Assembly: GCA_019240405.1 (NCBI GenBank)
Contig: JAFAYL010000020.1
Location: forward strand, 124,001-188,000
Reading direction: 5' to 3'
Source of the DNA: Acidobacteriaceae bacterium
GTDB taxonomy: Bacteria > Acidobacteriota > Terriglobia > Bryobacterales > Bryobacteraceae
Length of the DNA: 64,000 nt
The translations under genes were made by a program, and so were the position numbers. Under the pieces are notes generated by a model. The model had not been told where the DNA came from. It did no database searches and was given only the letters and a program-made list of their open reading frames with translations. The number at the start of each line of letters is the position of its first letter. Positions within the stretch are counted from its first letter, which is position 1. This document shows positions 16,595-27,000 of the stretch, piece by piece.

Positions 16595-17847
16595 GAATGA
16601 AGTGCTCTTCTAGTCCTTTTCAAAATGGTCGCCGGCGTCTTTCGCGTGAGAGCGGTGCGACCGGCATTGCCCGCCGAGAGTTGCAACATCCAATGGTAAG
16701 CCGTCATATCGTCTGTAGCAAAGCAGTGAACGCAACCCCACAGATACAAACGAAAACGCCGGTAAACCGGCTCTCCCCATCGAGCCGCAATAATTGAGCG
16801 GTTGCTATCCAGATTCTCAGCCCAATGTTTTGCCGTTAGCATGTAACTGATGCGGTCGTTCTGCACCATATACAGCTCGAATGGAGACTCGCAAACCGCA
16901 TCGAGATAGCTCGGGAGGTGAAGCGGCGTCTCATTTCCCGGGTATATGTACTTCAGGATGAACCGCGAGAACGGATATTTGCGCGGGGAGGCAGAAGCGT
17001 CCAGGTATACTCGCCCGCCCGGCTTTAGCAGCTTGCTGTATTGTGCCAATGTCGCGGGATAATCCGGCAGATGTTCCGTGACCCCAAGATTGATGATCGC
17101 GTCGAAACGTTCCGTGTTCTTGTATTCGAGAAAGTGTTCGAGCACGACTTCGCAGGGAAGGTTTTCGCGCCGTATCAACTCGTTGCAGAACACCTCTGAT
17201 TCGTTAGAAATCGTGAGCGAGGTAACCCGCGCGCCGCGCTTGCCGGCGAATTCCATAAAAGAGCCCCAGCCGCAGCCGACATCGAGGACTCGCATGCCCG
17301 GTTGAATCGACGCTGAATCAAAGGCAGTCGTGAGCTTGCGCTGAATGGCGCTTTCAAGCGGCTCGTCGTGACGCTCGAAATAGCCGTGCGAATAACAGCG
17401 GGACTGTTTATCCAGGAAGTACAAATGCAAATCGGCGCCGGTGTCGTAGTGTTGGTTGACCCACTTTCTATCGCTTGCGGCTTGGCCGAAAAAAAGACGC
17501 TGGCCGTAAGTCGACCAAAGATACGCCAGCATATGGCTGTCGCTTAGACTATTGCGCAGATCAAACGCCGCGAGGAGATCGCCTTCGATATCCAGGTCTC
17601 CGGATAGGTACGCTTCGGCGATTCGGATTTCATCGAGCGATTTGATAGCTGACGCTCCAGTTTTGGTGCTCGCAATGACGCGAAATTTCACCGTACCGTC
17701 GCCCAAGCGCCAGAGCGGCTGTCCTGGCATTTGCAGCTCAAATGCAGTGCCTTCAGGGAGACTCTTGACGAGCGCTTTCTCCAGCCGGGCGGGAATCGCG
17801 ACGCTAGGCGCCAGTGCGGTCGCATTTCGAATTTGTTCAGCTTGCAT
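16591..17847 (-). CDS. cfa: Cyclopropane-fatty-acyl-phospholipid synthase family methyltransferase
   Basis: A 418-residue CFA/Mycolic-acid-synthase family protein. The SAM-binding motif VLDVGCGWGSFMEFAG lies near residue 190, and the family segment YDTGADLHLYFLDKQSRCYS lies near residue 135. An N-terminal ~110-residue domain (IRIAEAYLSGDLDIEGD) is typical of bacterial CFA synthases, which transfer a methylene group from SAM to unsaturated phospholipid chains. It lies 11 nt after the YihY/BrkB gene and overlaps the desaturase, forming a membrane-modification unit. A related SAM-dependent lipid methyltransferase activity cannot be excluded. Confidence 0.88.
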   Translation of the reverse strand: MQAEQIRNATALAPSVAIPARLEKALVKSLPEGTAFELQMPGQPLWRLGDGTVKFRVIASTKTGASAIKSLDEIRIAEAYLSGDLDIEGDLLAAFDLRNSLSDSHMLAYLWSTYGQRLFFGQAASDRKWVNQHYDTGADLHLYFLDKQSRCYSHGYFERHDEPLESAIQRKLTTAFDSASIQPGMRVLDVGCGWGSFMEFAGKRGARVTSLTISNESEVFCNELIRRENLPCEVVLEHFLEYKNTERFDAIINLGVTEHLPDYPATLAQYSKLLKPGGRVYLDASASPRKYPFSRFILKYIYPGNETPLHLPSYLDAVCESPFELYMVQNDRISYMLTAKHWAENLDSNRSIIAARWGEPVYRRFRLYLWGCVHCFATDDMTAYHWMLQLSAGNAGRTALTRKTPATILKRTRRALHS

Positions 17848-17858
17848 AGGTCTGTAGT

Positions 17859-19028
17859 TTATTGAACCAATTTGAATTTAGAGCCAGTCCGTCTCGAAGC
17901 TTTTGCCGCTGCGAATACCCGGCCCAACAAAAAGCCGAATGCTGCGGCCATTAGAAGGCGTGGCTTCGTTTGAGGCGAGTTGTCCATCACACTTCTGCCC
18001 GAAGCCAAGCCTCGGACCTGATGAAGGGTGGGAGCGATCAGTGTAGTTGATGGTCGCGGCAGCGAAGACGCTGCAATCGCCGAGGCGCCAACTGTAGTCC
18101 CGGCTGTTTTCGGCGGAGTGGCAGGTTGCGTTGACTGCGCAGCGGCGGGCCGCGCCTCCGCGGTTGTTGGCGCGGATTGTTCAGTTCCAATTCGCTTGCC
18201 ATGAGCCTCGGCGTACACGCGCGTGAATTCAGCGCCGAAAAAGAAGATTTGCGCCGAGTAATAAATCCAGACAATCACTGCTACGAGAGACCCGGCGGCC
18301 CCGTATGTCGATCCCACGCTCGCTTTGCCCAAATAAAGACCAAGCATAAATTTGCCGATCGTGAAGAGCAGCGCTGTTCCGATGGCGCCAACGCCGACAT
18401 CGCGCCACGAAATTTCGGCTGCCGGCACATACTTGAACATCAACGCAAACAGTGCTGTAATCACCGCGAAGGAGACCAGGAAATTAATCGCTTCCAAAAC
18501 CATCGGCGGAACCGGCAGCATGTGACTGAAGGACCGGCCGACATACGCCAGACCCGCACTGATCAACATTGAAACCAAGAGCAGGAAACCGACTGAAAGT
18601 ATCATGCCGAAGGAAAACAGTCGTTGCTTGACGATTCCGAGCACGCCACTGGCAGTTTGCGGCTTAGCGTCCCACATTAAATTCAGCGTGTCCTGTAGCT
18701 CGATGAACACACCCGAAGCGCCGAATAGGAGCGTGATGAAAGCTGCCACACTCGCGAACGCACCCGATGACGGCTTTTGGGCATTTTTTAACAGTGACTC
18801 AACAGTTTCCGCGCCTCGTTGACCGATCAACTGCCGGGCTTCGTCGATCAGTGCCCCTTGCGCGCTGCGTTGTCCGAATACCAGCGCAATAACGGCTGTT
18901 ACCAACACTAACAGCGGAGCAAAGGACAGAAGACTATAGAACGCAACCGATGCGCCTAACCGCGGCGCTTGGTGGTCACTCCACTTGTTGTAAGTTTCTT
19001 TGACAAGCAAGATTTGATTTGCGAACAT
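17859..19028 (-). CDS. YihY/BrkB family inner-membrane protein
   Basis: A 389-residue protein with the family's six membrane spans in residues ~25-285. Recognisable motifs include FYSLLSFAPLLVL, the FGASGVFIELQDTLN region and the IVWIYYSAQIFFFGAEFTRVY signature near residue 265. A ~100-residue Pro/Ala/Thr-rich tail follows. The family's function is not settled; it was once misassigned as RNase BN. It heads a run with the lipid-modifying genes, which supports an envelope role by inference only. Confidence 0.88.
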   Translation of the reverse strand: MFANQILLVKETYNKWSDHQAPRLGASVAFYSLLSFAPLLVLVTAVIALVFGQRSAQGALIDEARQLIGQRGAETVESLLKNAQKPSSGAFASVAAFITLLFGASGVFIELQDTLNLMWDAKPQTASGVLGIVKQRLFSFGMILSVGFLLLVSMLISAGLAYVGRSFSHMLPVPPMVLEAINFLVSFAVITALFALMFKYVPAAEISWRDVGVGAIGTALLFTIGKFMLGLYLGKASVGSTYGAAGSLVAVIVWIYYSAQIFFFGAEFTRVYAEAHGKRIGTEQSAPTTAEARPAAAQSTQPATPPKTAGTTVGASAIAASSLPRPSTTLIAPTLHQVRGLASGRSVMDNSPQTKPRLLMAAAFGFLLGRVFAAAKASRRTGSKFKLVQ

Positions 19029-19086
19029 CCGCTGATGGCCGATTATCCGAGCCTTTTCTGTTGCTTTCCTTTGCCGGAGCGCGAAT

Positions 19087-19401
19087 CTATTTCTTCTGCT
19101 GGTGGGCGATGATCTGTCCCTTGATCTTCTCGTAAGCGGATTGTGGAATGATCTTTCTTGTTAGGAGATCCGTCTTGGCGCGGTACGGCCGGCCATCGAT
19201 GATCTTTTGGGCCATCACCGGACCGATACCCGGGAGCGCATCAAGCTCATCCTTGCTGGCGCTGTTGATGTCTACCAGCCCGCCTTTCTTGGCCGACTGA
19301 GCCGACGATGTGGTGGCCGCCTGCTTCGTAGAACTACTAGTCTGTGCAGCAACAATAGATACAGCAGCAATAAGAACGAGCAGCCATCGTTTCAAATTCA
19401 T
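19087..19401 (-). CDS. Secreted helix-hairpin-helix protein (ComEA-like)
   Basis: The chosen start ATG at 19401 has GGAGAGG five bases upstream and opens a Sec signal peptide ([20 protein letters not shown]). The mature ~84 residues carry a helix-hairpin-helix DNA-binding module ([19 protein letters not shown], then KIIDGRPY). This is the core of ComEA, the periplasmic DNA receptor for natural transformation. Many bacteria also encode short secreted HhH proteins of unknown role, so involvement in competence is uncertain. An upstream in-frame start at 19569 adds 56 residues without signal features and is rejected. Confidence 0.8.
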   Translation of the reverse strand: MNLKRWLLVLIAAVSIVAAQTSSSTKQAATTSSAQSAKKGGLVDINSASKDELDALPGIGPVMAQKIIDGRPYRAKTDLLTRKIIPQSAYEKIKGQIIAHQQKK

Positions 19402-19559
19402 GTAGCCTCTCCAACCTTTGTTAAGACGCTGTGGTTCGGAAAGTGCTTCACGATTTGGCCCCGGAGAGTGGCACCACTTTTTGCGCCCAAAAAAACTCGA
19501 CCCCTCTCGGTGATGCGGACGTCTCCGCTTGGCACAGAAAGGCGAGGCACGCCTAACGC

Positions 19560-21020
19560 TCAGTACCACGCGATCGGTTGCTCGTTCAAATTGATATACA
19601 CTTGCTTCGTTTCAAGGTATTCCTCAATACCCCAAGGGCCGAGCTCTCTGCCGAAACCGGATTGCTTGTAGCCTCCCCAGGGAGCCTCAACATACGTCGG
19701 CTGCATATGGTTCACCCACACAATCCCGGCGCGAACGGATTTCACAACGCGGAGCGCGCGAAAGATATCGCGTGACCAGACCGCCGCAGCGAGACCATAT
19801 GGCGAGTCATTGGCGATCCGCACGGCATCGGCTTCGCCGTCAAACGGGATCACCGCAGCTACGGGACCGAACACTTCCTCGCGAGCGATGCGCGTTCCGT
19901 TATCCACGTCGGCAAAGATCGTCGGCTCGACGTAATAGCCCTTCGAAAACGAGCTAGCCCGCCCGCCGCCTGCTAACAACTTCGCTTCTCTTTTTCCGAT
20001 TTCCTGATACTCGCGTACGCGCTCATACTGCTCCTTGCTAACGAGAGGACCCATCTTGGTCTCCCGGTCCAGAGGCGCGCCAAGTTTGATGGTCTTTGCC
20101 TTTTCAGCCAGCGCTTCAACGAATTTCCTATAAATGGGCCGTTCCACAAGGATTCGGCTGCCCGCCGAGCAAACCTCTCCCTGATTAATGAACACGCCGA
20201 AAAGCGCTCCGTCAATTGCGGCTTCAAAATCGGCATCGGAGAAAAAGATATTTGGCGATTTCCCGCCGAGCTCCAATGTCACGCGCTTGATGGATTCGGC
20301 TGCATTGCGCAGAATGATTTTACCGACTGCCGCGCTCCCGGTGAACGCGATTTTGTCGACATCCGGATGCCTGACAAGTGGCGCGCCAGCCGACTCGCCA
20401 AATCCGGAGATAACATTCACTACACCAGGCGGAAAGCCGATCTCGTCCAACCGTTCGGTCATTTCAAGCGCTGTGAGCGGCGTTTGTTCAGCCGGTTTCA
20501 GAATGCATGTGCAACCCGCAGCCAAGGCAGGCGCAAGCTTCCAAGCCGACATTAGAAGCGGATAATTCCATGGAATGATCTGTCCGGCGACGCCCACAGG
20601 CTCACGTAACGATAGGCTCAGCGCGTTATCCGGGACAGGATTCACATGACCAAGCACTTTCGTCGCCAGCCCGCCGTAATACTCGAAGCAAGTCGCCGTA
20701 TCGGCGATGTCCATTTCAGCCTCTACGATTGGCTTGCCGCAGTTTCGTGCTTCTAGTTCCGCCAGCTTCCCAGCTTCATTCCGAATGCGATCGGCTAATT
20801 TGAACAGCAATCTCCCGCGCTGTTGGGCAGTCGTCGCGGGCCACTCTCCCGAATCGAAAGCAGTTCTTGCCGCTTTAGCGGCCCGGTCCACGTCAGCTTC
20901 CCTGGAATCGGGCACTTCCGCGATGATTTCCTCCGTTGATGGATCGTACACGGGAAACCACCCGCCGCCGATGCTCTCGACGTGCTTACCGTTGATGTAC
21001 ATTCGATAGCGTTTCATCAT
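19560..21020 (-). CDS. NAD(P)-dependent aldehyde dehydrogenase (betaine-aldehyde dehydrogenase-like)
   Basis: A 486-residue ALDH-superfamily enzyme when started at ATG 21020; a longer frame to 21251 would run into the permease gene. The active site is complete: Asn152 in PWNYPLL, Glu250 in LELGGKSPN and Cys284 in GEVCSAG, with the cofactor-loop residues FTGSAAVGK at ~226-234. It oxidises an aldehyde to the acid. As third gene after a class III aminotransferase and an APC permease, it probably oxidises the aldehyde formed from an imported amine or omega-amino acid. The exact substrate cannot be read from the sequence. Confidence 0.9.
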   Translation of the reverse strand: MMKRYRMYINGKHVESIGGGWFPVYDPSTEEIIAEVPDSREADVDRAAKAARTAFDSGEWPATTAQQRGRLLFKLADRIRNEAGKLAELEARNCGKPIVEAEMDIADTATCFEYYGGLATKVLGHVNPVPDNALSLSLREPVGVAGQIIPWNYPLLMSAWKLAPALAAGCTCILKPAEQTPLTALEMTERLDEIGFPPGVVNVISGFGESAGAPLVRHPDVDKIAFTGSAAVGKIILRNAAESIKRVTLELGGKSPNIFFSDADFEAAIDGALFGVFINQGEVCSAGSRILVERPIYRKFVEALAEKAKTIKLGAPLDRETKMGPLVSKEQYERVREYQEIGKREAKLLAGGGRASSFSKGYYVEPTIFADVDNGTRIAREEVFGPVAAVIPFDGEADAVRIANDSPYGLAAAVWSRDIFRALRVVKSVRAGIVWVNHMQPTYVEAPWGGYKQSGFGRELGPWGIEEYLETKQVYINLNEQPIAWY

Positions 21021-21034
21021 TCGTTGAACCAGAA

Positions 21035-22489
21035 TCAGACTCGAGCAGCAAGCGGGACCGCGATTTCGAATTTCCTGCGAGAGTAGTAGAAAAACAAACC
21101 GATCGCAAGCCCCAGGAACACCGCGCAACTGAGAAACATCTTCAGCTCGAAGCGCCAAACCGAGTCGACCTGGTGAGAAGGCACAAATGCCACGATGAGA
21201 CCGAGCGCAGTTGTGCATAGCCCGCTGAGCGCGGCGAAACGAATCTGCCACTTGCGGTAGAATCCCTCCCCTGCTGTTTTCCCAAACGCAATCCGAGCGA
21301 GCGATCCATAGATATACAAGTAGGAAATCATCTGCACAACCACTGCCAAATCAAGAAGCGTAACGTATGCTTCTTTTACAGTCGATTGACCCGCGAAGCT
21401 CATCGCAATCAAGCACGAAGAGAAAATTGCAATGCCGATCAAGGCGATGTGAGGCGTCGCGTACTTCGGGTGTACTTTCCCAAATACTTTCGGAAGGTAG
21501 CGATCTATTCCCGACACAAAGAGGATCCGAGCCGAGCCAGTCAACCAGGCTGAAATTGCACCTATTGTCGAGACGGCAACGAATATCGCAACGGGCCACA
21601 AGATCCATTCCGCTCCCAAGCGCATCGTCATTTTGTCGAAGGCTTGCACGATGCCCTGAACAACTCTTACCTCGCGTTGCGGGACTGCAAGAATCAAAGC
21701 CAGAGTCGCGCCGATGTACTGAATCGCGCACAAAACGGCGCCATAAAGGACGCCCCTCGGGACTGTGCGGCGAGGATCGCGTATCTCATCGCCCATCACA
21801 CAACCGAGTTCCAGGCCGACCAAGGCGAAGCAGATCACGCCAAATGATGAGATTACGCTCCAGTCGATTCCTTTGAGCCGTAAACTGCCTGGAGGAAGCG
21901 CCACCCCCCCGCGCAAAACGACGGTGACGCCCAAAACAATGAGAAGAACCGCCGCGACTAGCGTTCCAATTCCCCCGGCATTATTCACCCATTTACCAAC
22001 GCCAATTCCGAGAATGTTCGCGACTGCCGTCAGCCACAACAGAACTATTGCGAACGCGCCAAAGATTAGAGAACTCTCACCCAGTTTGGCGACGCTCGCC
22101 CCGCCTGTGTACGTGACAATCCCGAGCAGATAAAAAACCAAGGTTGGAATATAGAAGATATTCGCTGTCCAATAGCACCAGCCGGCAAGAAATCCATGCA
22201 GATCGCCAAACATCTCCTTGGTCCAGGCATAAACTCCGCCTTCCTGCGGATAGCGACGCGAAAGCTCGATGACCCCCAGCCCTTGCGGCAAGAAAAAGAA
22301 CAGCAGCGCAGCCAGCCATAGCCAAAGCGTTGCTGGTCCGTTTGCCGCGATGACCGGCAACACGTTCATGTTTGCGACAGCCACGATGGCGAGCCACATT
22401 AAATCCCAGACACCGAGCGCGCGTTTGAGGTGAGCGACGGAGGCTACGGTCGTTTCAGCGCTGGTTTTACCGTCCATCCTCGTGGTCAA
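21035..22489 (-). CDS. APC-superfamily amino acid permease
   Basis: A 484-residue inner-membrane transporter with about 12 membrane spans. Family features include the first span WLAIVAVANMNVLPVIAANG and the ELSRRYPQEGGVYAWTKEMF segment after the second span, typical of the APC family. It lies 2 nt after the aminotransferase and 14 nt before the aldehyde dehydrogenase, so it most likely imports the substrate of those enzymes: an amino acid, GABA-like compound or polyamine. Confidence 0.88.
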   Translation of the reverse strand: MTTRMDGKTSAETTVASVAHLKRALGVWDLMWLAIVAVANMNVLPVIAANGPATLWLWLAALLFFFLPQGLGVIELSRRYPQEGGVYAWTKEMFGDLHGFLAGWCYWTANIFYIPTLVFYLLGIVTYTGGASVAKLGESSLIFGAFAIVLLWLTAVANILGIGVGKWVNNAGGIGTLVAAVLLIVLGVTVVLRGGVALPPGSLRLKGIDWSVISSFGVICFALVGLELGCVMGDEIRDPRRTVPRGVLYGAVLCAIQYIGATLALILAVPQREVRVVQGIVQAFDKMTMRLGAEWILWPVAIFVAVSTIGAISAWLTGSARILFVSGIDRYLPKVFGKVHPKYATPHIALIGIAIFSSCLIAMSFAGQSTVKEAYVTLLDLAVVVQMISYLYIYGSLARIAFGKTAGEGFYRKWQIRFAALSGLCTTALGLIVAFVPSHQVDSVWRFELKMFLSCAVFLGLAIGLFFYYSRRKFEIAVPLAARV

Positions 22490-22491
22490 AT

Positions 22492-23877
22492 TCAGGAAGC
22501 GTACGTGCCGAGCGGCCCCACCGTCATCCGCTCTTCCTGAGCAGCGGCCAGTGCGGGCGCAATGTCGGCAAAGACTTCGAGGTGCTCATCGATATCCGCT
22601 TCTGTGTGCTGAACCGAAATAGTCCACTGCTCATCCCACCAGTACGGTTGAGAGAGAACGCCGCGGTTCGTCATGGCGAACCAGTAATGCGTCCACAAAT
22701 CTTCATCGATGTGGTACCAGTCACGGTAATTGCGTATGCGATGCGGATAGAACATGAGCGCGCCATTTGCGCCCGCGCCTTCGGCGTAAGCGATAAGCCC
22801 GGCTTTCTTAATCGTCTGCTGATAGCCATCTAAAAGTTTTTGGTTCAATTTACTAACGTGCTCGAATGCCTCGCGCGTCAGAACTTCCCGGAACGTAGCT
22901 AGCCCAGCCGCCATCACAACAGGATTGGTATTGTACGTACCCGCATGGAACATCTTCTGTTTCGCGATCACTTCCATCACCTCGCGGCTGGCGCCAAAAG
23001 CAGCCAGCGGGAATCCGCCGCCGATGGACTTGCCAAGACAAACGATGTCGGGCTTGACGTTGAAATACTCGCAGGCCCCGCCGTAGGCGAGCTTGCCTCC
23101 GGTCTTCACTTCATCCATGATGAACATCGCGCCGTATCGCCGCGTAATGTCGCGGAGGCCTGGCAAATAGCCCTCGTCCGGCATGCATATGCCAATGTTC
23201 ATCATGATCGGTTCCACCAGAACGGCTGCGATGTCATCAGGATTTTCGGCGAAAAGATCTTCTACCGCGGGAAGGTTATTGAATGGCGCAACAAGCGTAG
23301 CATCCGCGGTTCCTTTCAATACGCCGAGACTCGAGACGACTGCGGTTGGATGCTCGGGATCACCAAACTGGCCCTCCTTGGGCTTGACACTCACCGAAAC
23401 TGCATCGTGGCCCCCGTGATAGCCGCCTTCCATCTTGATGATCTTGCTCCGGCCCGTTACCGCGCGCGCCAGCCGTAGGGAATGCATGGTGATTTCAGAA
23501 CCGCTGCTCCCGAAGCGCACCATCTCGACCGGAAAACGCGCGCAGATCTCTTCAGCTAATTCGAGCTCCAGACCGTGCGGCATTCCAAACAAGGTTCCGA
23601 TCCGTAAACGCTTTTCAACTGCCTTCATCACCGCGGGATGGCAATGTCCCGCAAAGAGAGCGCCATAGCAGAGATTGTGATCGAGATACTCGTTGCCATC
23701 TATGTCGTGAATCCGGCTGCCTTTCCCGTCACGCACGGACAGCGGATAAGGGGGGTAGTAACGGTAATTGCTGCCGACCCCAATTGGAACGCGATTGCTT
23801 GCGCGCTCGTGCGCCTTGCGCGATTTCGGCGTGCGCTTCTGATAAGTTTCTAACTCTTTTTCAAGTGCCGGATACAT
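22492..23877 (-). CDS. Class III PLP-dependent aminotransferase (glutamate-1-semialdehyde aminomutase-like)
   Basis: A 461-residue fold-type I PLP enzyme. The PLP lysine is Lys283 in CLGKSIGGGFPLAAFG, and Asp255 in MFIMDEVKTG binds the pyridine nitrogen; the RFGSSGSEI loop (~121-129) contacts the phosphate. It is related to glutamate-1-semialdehyde aminomutase, but the operon with a permease and aldehyde dehydrogenase argues for catabolic transamination rather than haem synthesis. It is the first gene of the operon, and its promoter must lie in the 23878-24001 gap shared with the divergent TonB receptor. Confidence 0.88.
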   Translation of the reverse strand: MYPALEKELETYQKRTPKSRKAHERASNRVPIGVGSNYRYYPPYPLSVRDGKGSRIHDIDGNEYLDHNLCYGALFAGHCHPAVMKAVEKRLRIGTLFGMPHGLELELAEEICARFPVEMVRFGSSGSEITMHSLRLARAVTGRSKIIKMEGGYHGGHDAVSVSVKPKEGQFGDPEHPTAVVSSLGVLKGTADATLVAPFNNLPAVEDLFAENPDDIAAVLVEPIMMNIGICMPDEGYLPGLRDITRRYGAMFIMDEVKTGGKLAYGGACEYFNVKPDIVCLGKSIGGGFPLAAFGASREVMEVIAKQKMFHAGTYNTNPVVMAAGLATFREVLTREAFEHVSKLNQKLLDGYQQTIKKAGLIAYAEGAGANGALMFYPHRIRNYRDWYHIDEDLWTHYWFAMTNRGVLSQPYWWDEQWTISVQHTEADIDEHLEVFADIAPALAAAQEERMTVGPLGTYAS

Positions 23878-23949
23878 GATCGAACGTTCCTTTGTGCATC
23901 GCTAACTTTTGTCCGGCACGTGACGGATCAACGGATTTTCACGAAAACC

Positions 23950-23979
23950 TTGCACGCACCGACTTCAAGTGCTTATAAT
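23950..23979 (+). promoter_or_regulatory. Sigma-70-type promoter of the TonB-dependent receptor gene
   Basis: TTGCAC (23950-23955) and a perfect TATAAT (23974-23979) are separated by 18 bp. Transcription would begin near 23986, about 16 nt before the ATG at 24002. This supports that start over the GTG at 23969, which would precede the transcript. Confidence 0.65.
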
Positions 23980-24001
23980 TTCACTAATCTTTTCAGGGTA
24001 C

Positions 24002-27000
24002 ATGAGTCACTTCAACTCGCGCATTTCATCTTTTCTTCTAGTTGCTTTCGCAGCAATGGCCCCGCTCGGTGGTATCGCGCAGACGACGGGCGACATTCGA
24101 GGCGTTGTGAAAGATCCCTCGGGAGCCGTCGTTGTAGGCGCGCAAGTGACCGCAACAATGACTTCCGAGGGCATTGAGCGAAGGGCGATGAGCGACAGCA
24201 CCGGCCAGTTTACGATCCCTACCGTTCCCGTTGGAACTTACGTCGTTCACGTTTCCTCGCGCGGATTCAAAACATTCGAGCAGAAGAATGTCACGGTGGA
24301 TATCGGGCACGTGGCGGAAGTGGACGTTCTGTTGGAGCTCGGTCAGTCTACGCAGGTAGTTACGGCTGAAGCAGCCACTCCGCTCGTCGAAACCACAAGC
24401 ACGCAGCTTGGGGCTGTCATGAATTCGACTTCAGTCGTGAATTTGCCGCTGCCGACCCGCGATACCTATCAATTGCTGCAGTTACAGCCTGGCGTTCAGT
24501 CGCAGCAAGGGTACGATCTGTTCGCGGGAAGCGAAGAGGCCGGAGCTGTTTCGGTAAATGGCGGACGCGGCCGCGCGAATAATTATAACGTAAACGGCGG
24601 TGACGCTAACGATCAATTCTTGAATTCGCCCGCAATCCAGCCCGTCCCGGATGCGGTTGAGGAGTTCCGCGTTCTTACTAACACTTTTGATGCCGAGTAT
24701 GGCCGTAACTCCGGTTCCGTCGTGAATGTCGTCACTAAAGGCGGAACTAATGAGTTCCACGGCGACATTTATGAATTCTTCCGAAACACCGATCTCGACG
24801 CGCGAGGCTTCTTCGATACTGTCCGGCCTAAGTTCAATCAGAATCAGTTCGGCGGAACGCTCGGTGGCCCCATCGTCAAGAATCGCACGTTTTTCTTTGT
24901 AAGTGCCGAAGCGAGAGTCGTTCGTCAGGGAATCTCTTCTGATCTCGTCACGGTCCCTACTATCGCCGAACGAAGCGGTGATTTCTCGGCGGACAGCCCC
25001 TTCGCAAGCAGTTGCGTGACGGTGAACACGCCAACGGGGAGGCAGCTAGTCTGTCCCTCATTGAAGGACGCAAATCTTGCATCCGTTTTGAGTGCCCGTC
25101 CCGGCTGCGCGTCGGCCATTGCTGCGGAGGGTGGCGCGCCTTTGGTTGCGGGAACGCCATGGTATCAGATTTTTCCCAACAACAAAATTCCCGTCCCCTG
25201 CTTCGATCCCACCGCTCTCGATCTCATGAATGAATTCATTCCGCTTCCCAATGTGGGTTCGAGCGAATTGCAAACTGTCCCGGTGCGGGATGACAACGCC
25301 GTACAATGGACCACTCGCGTCGATCATCGGTTCAACGACCGGCATCAATTGAATGCGTATGTCTATTACAACGACGATGCCAATGCCCAACCGTTTGCCC
25401 GTTTTCAAGCTGCGGGAGCTAACGTACCCGGATTTGGATCCGTATACGATGAGAGATATCAGCAATACAACCTCACCGAGACATGGACGCCCAATGCGAC
25501 CACGGTAAATGAAGCGCATTTTACTTACTTCCGCGAAGGTCAATTGGGTTATAATCACCCGGAGCGGACTAACTTAGTTCAAAATTCGTGCAAGTCGGTG
25601 CCGGCGCAATTCTGCTTTAGCGATCCGAGCAATCCTGATTTAGGCATTCATCCGGGCTTACCGGCAAATCGCGAAGGCGTTCCTTACATTTCCGTATCAG
25701 GCGGCTTTTCAATCGGAAATGATTCCGAAGGCGAGCTACCGCAAATCGGCAATAGCTTTAGCTGGACTGATAACCTGAGCAAGGTCGTCGGGAATCATAG
25801 TCTGAAGTTCGGTGTGGACGTGCGCCGCATGTGCTTTGACCAAACGTTGTATTACAACGTGAACGGCTTATACACGTTCACTTCGGGCGGCACAAACGAT
25901 GTTGGCGCGAGCGATTTGTTCCCTGATTATCTGCTCGGCCTACCCAATTCTTATTCCGAAGGATCAGCGCAAGCCGAACATGTCCGCAGTTCCGCCGTAT
26001 ATCTGTTCGCGCAGGATAGCTGGAAAATTCGATCGAACTTTACTTTGAATTACGGGCTCCGTTGGGAGCTCGACACCCCACTCATGGATATCGGGAGGCG
26101 TGTTCAAACTTACCGCCCCGGACAAGAAACCACAGTTTATCCGTGCCAACTAAATCCCACTAATCCGCTCGTTAGCACGTTTGGAACAACCGACTGCAGC
26201 CCGGGAAGCGCTGGTCAATCGGTAAATCCGCTCGGACTCGTGTTTCCTGGGGACAAAGACGTTCCCGCCGGGCTGACCAACACCTATTACAAAGCTTTCG
26301 CGCCGCGCATTGGTCTCGCTTACAGTCCTTCCGCGGATTCGGGCTGGCGTCATAAGTTGTTCGGATCCCAAGGGGCGACAAGCATCCGCATGGGATGGGG
26401 CATTTTCTATAATCCCGTCGAGCAGCTTGTTTTGGAACAATTCAGTGCGGAACCGCCTTTCGGCGGAAGCTCCAGCTTCTCGAATCCGTTATTCAATACA
26501 CCGTTTGAAGGGCAAAACGGCACCATCAATCCCAATCCGTTCAATGGCATTCTCGACCCGAAGCGCGGCCAATCGGTAGATTGGTCCCGCTTCCGGCCAA
26601 TACTGCTGTTCGGCGAGTTCCAACCAAATCTCCGGACCCAATACGCCGAGCAATACAACTTCACGATTCAACGGCAATTTCCGGGGCAGGTCTTGTTTCA
26701 GGTCGGATATGTCGGTTCCCAAGGCCACCGGCTCCTCGCTTCCCATGATCTCGACTACGGTAATGCTCAGACCTGTCTCGATCTGCAGGCCATTTCCGTT
26801 GCGGCGAATGATCCCAGTCTGGCTTGCGGTCCCTTTTATTCCGATAGTGCGTTTACCATCGCGGCCGGCGAGATACCCTCTGGCTTCGTGCTGCACTTGC
26901 CCTACGGGCCGCAACCCACAGTGACGGGACCAAATCCAACTCCTGTCACACTTGTTGGATTGCGAAAATACTCATCACCCTTCTGCAATCCGCTCACCGG

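Noticed and set aside
19402-19559. T-rich stretch after the aldehyde dehydrogenase as an intrinsic terminator
   Set aside because: The minus-strand T-run is preceded by only a 3-bp stem, too weak to call.
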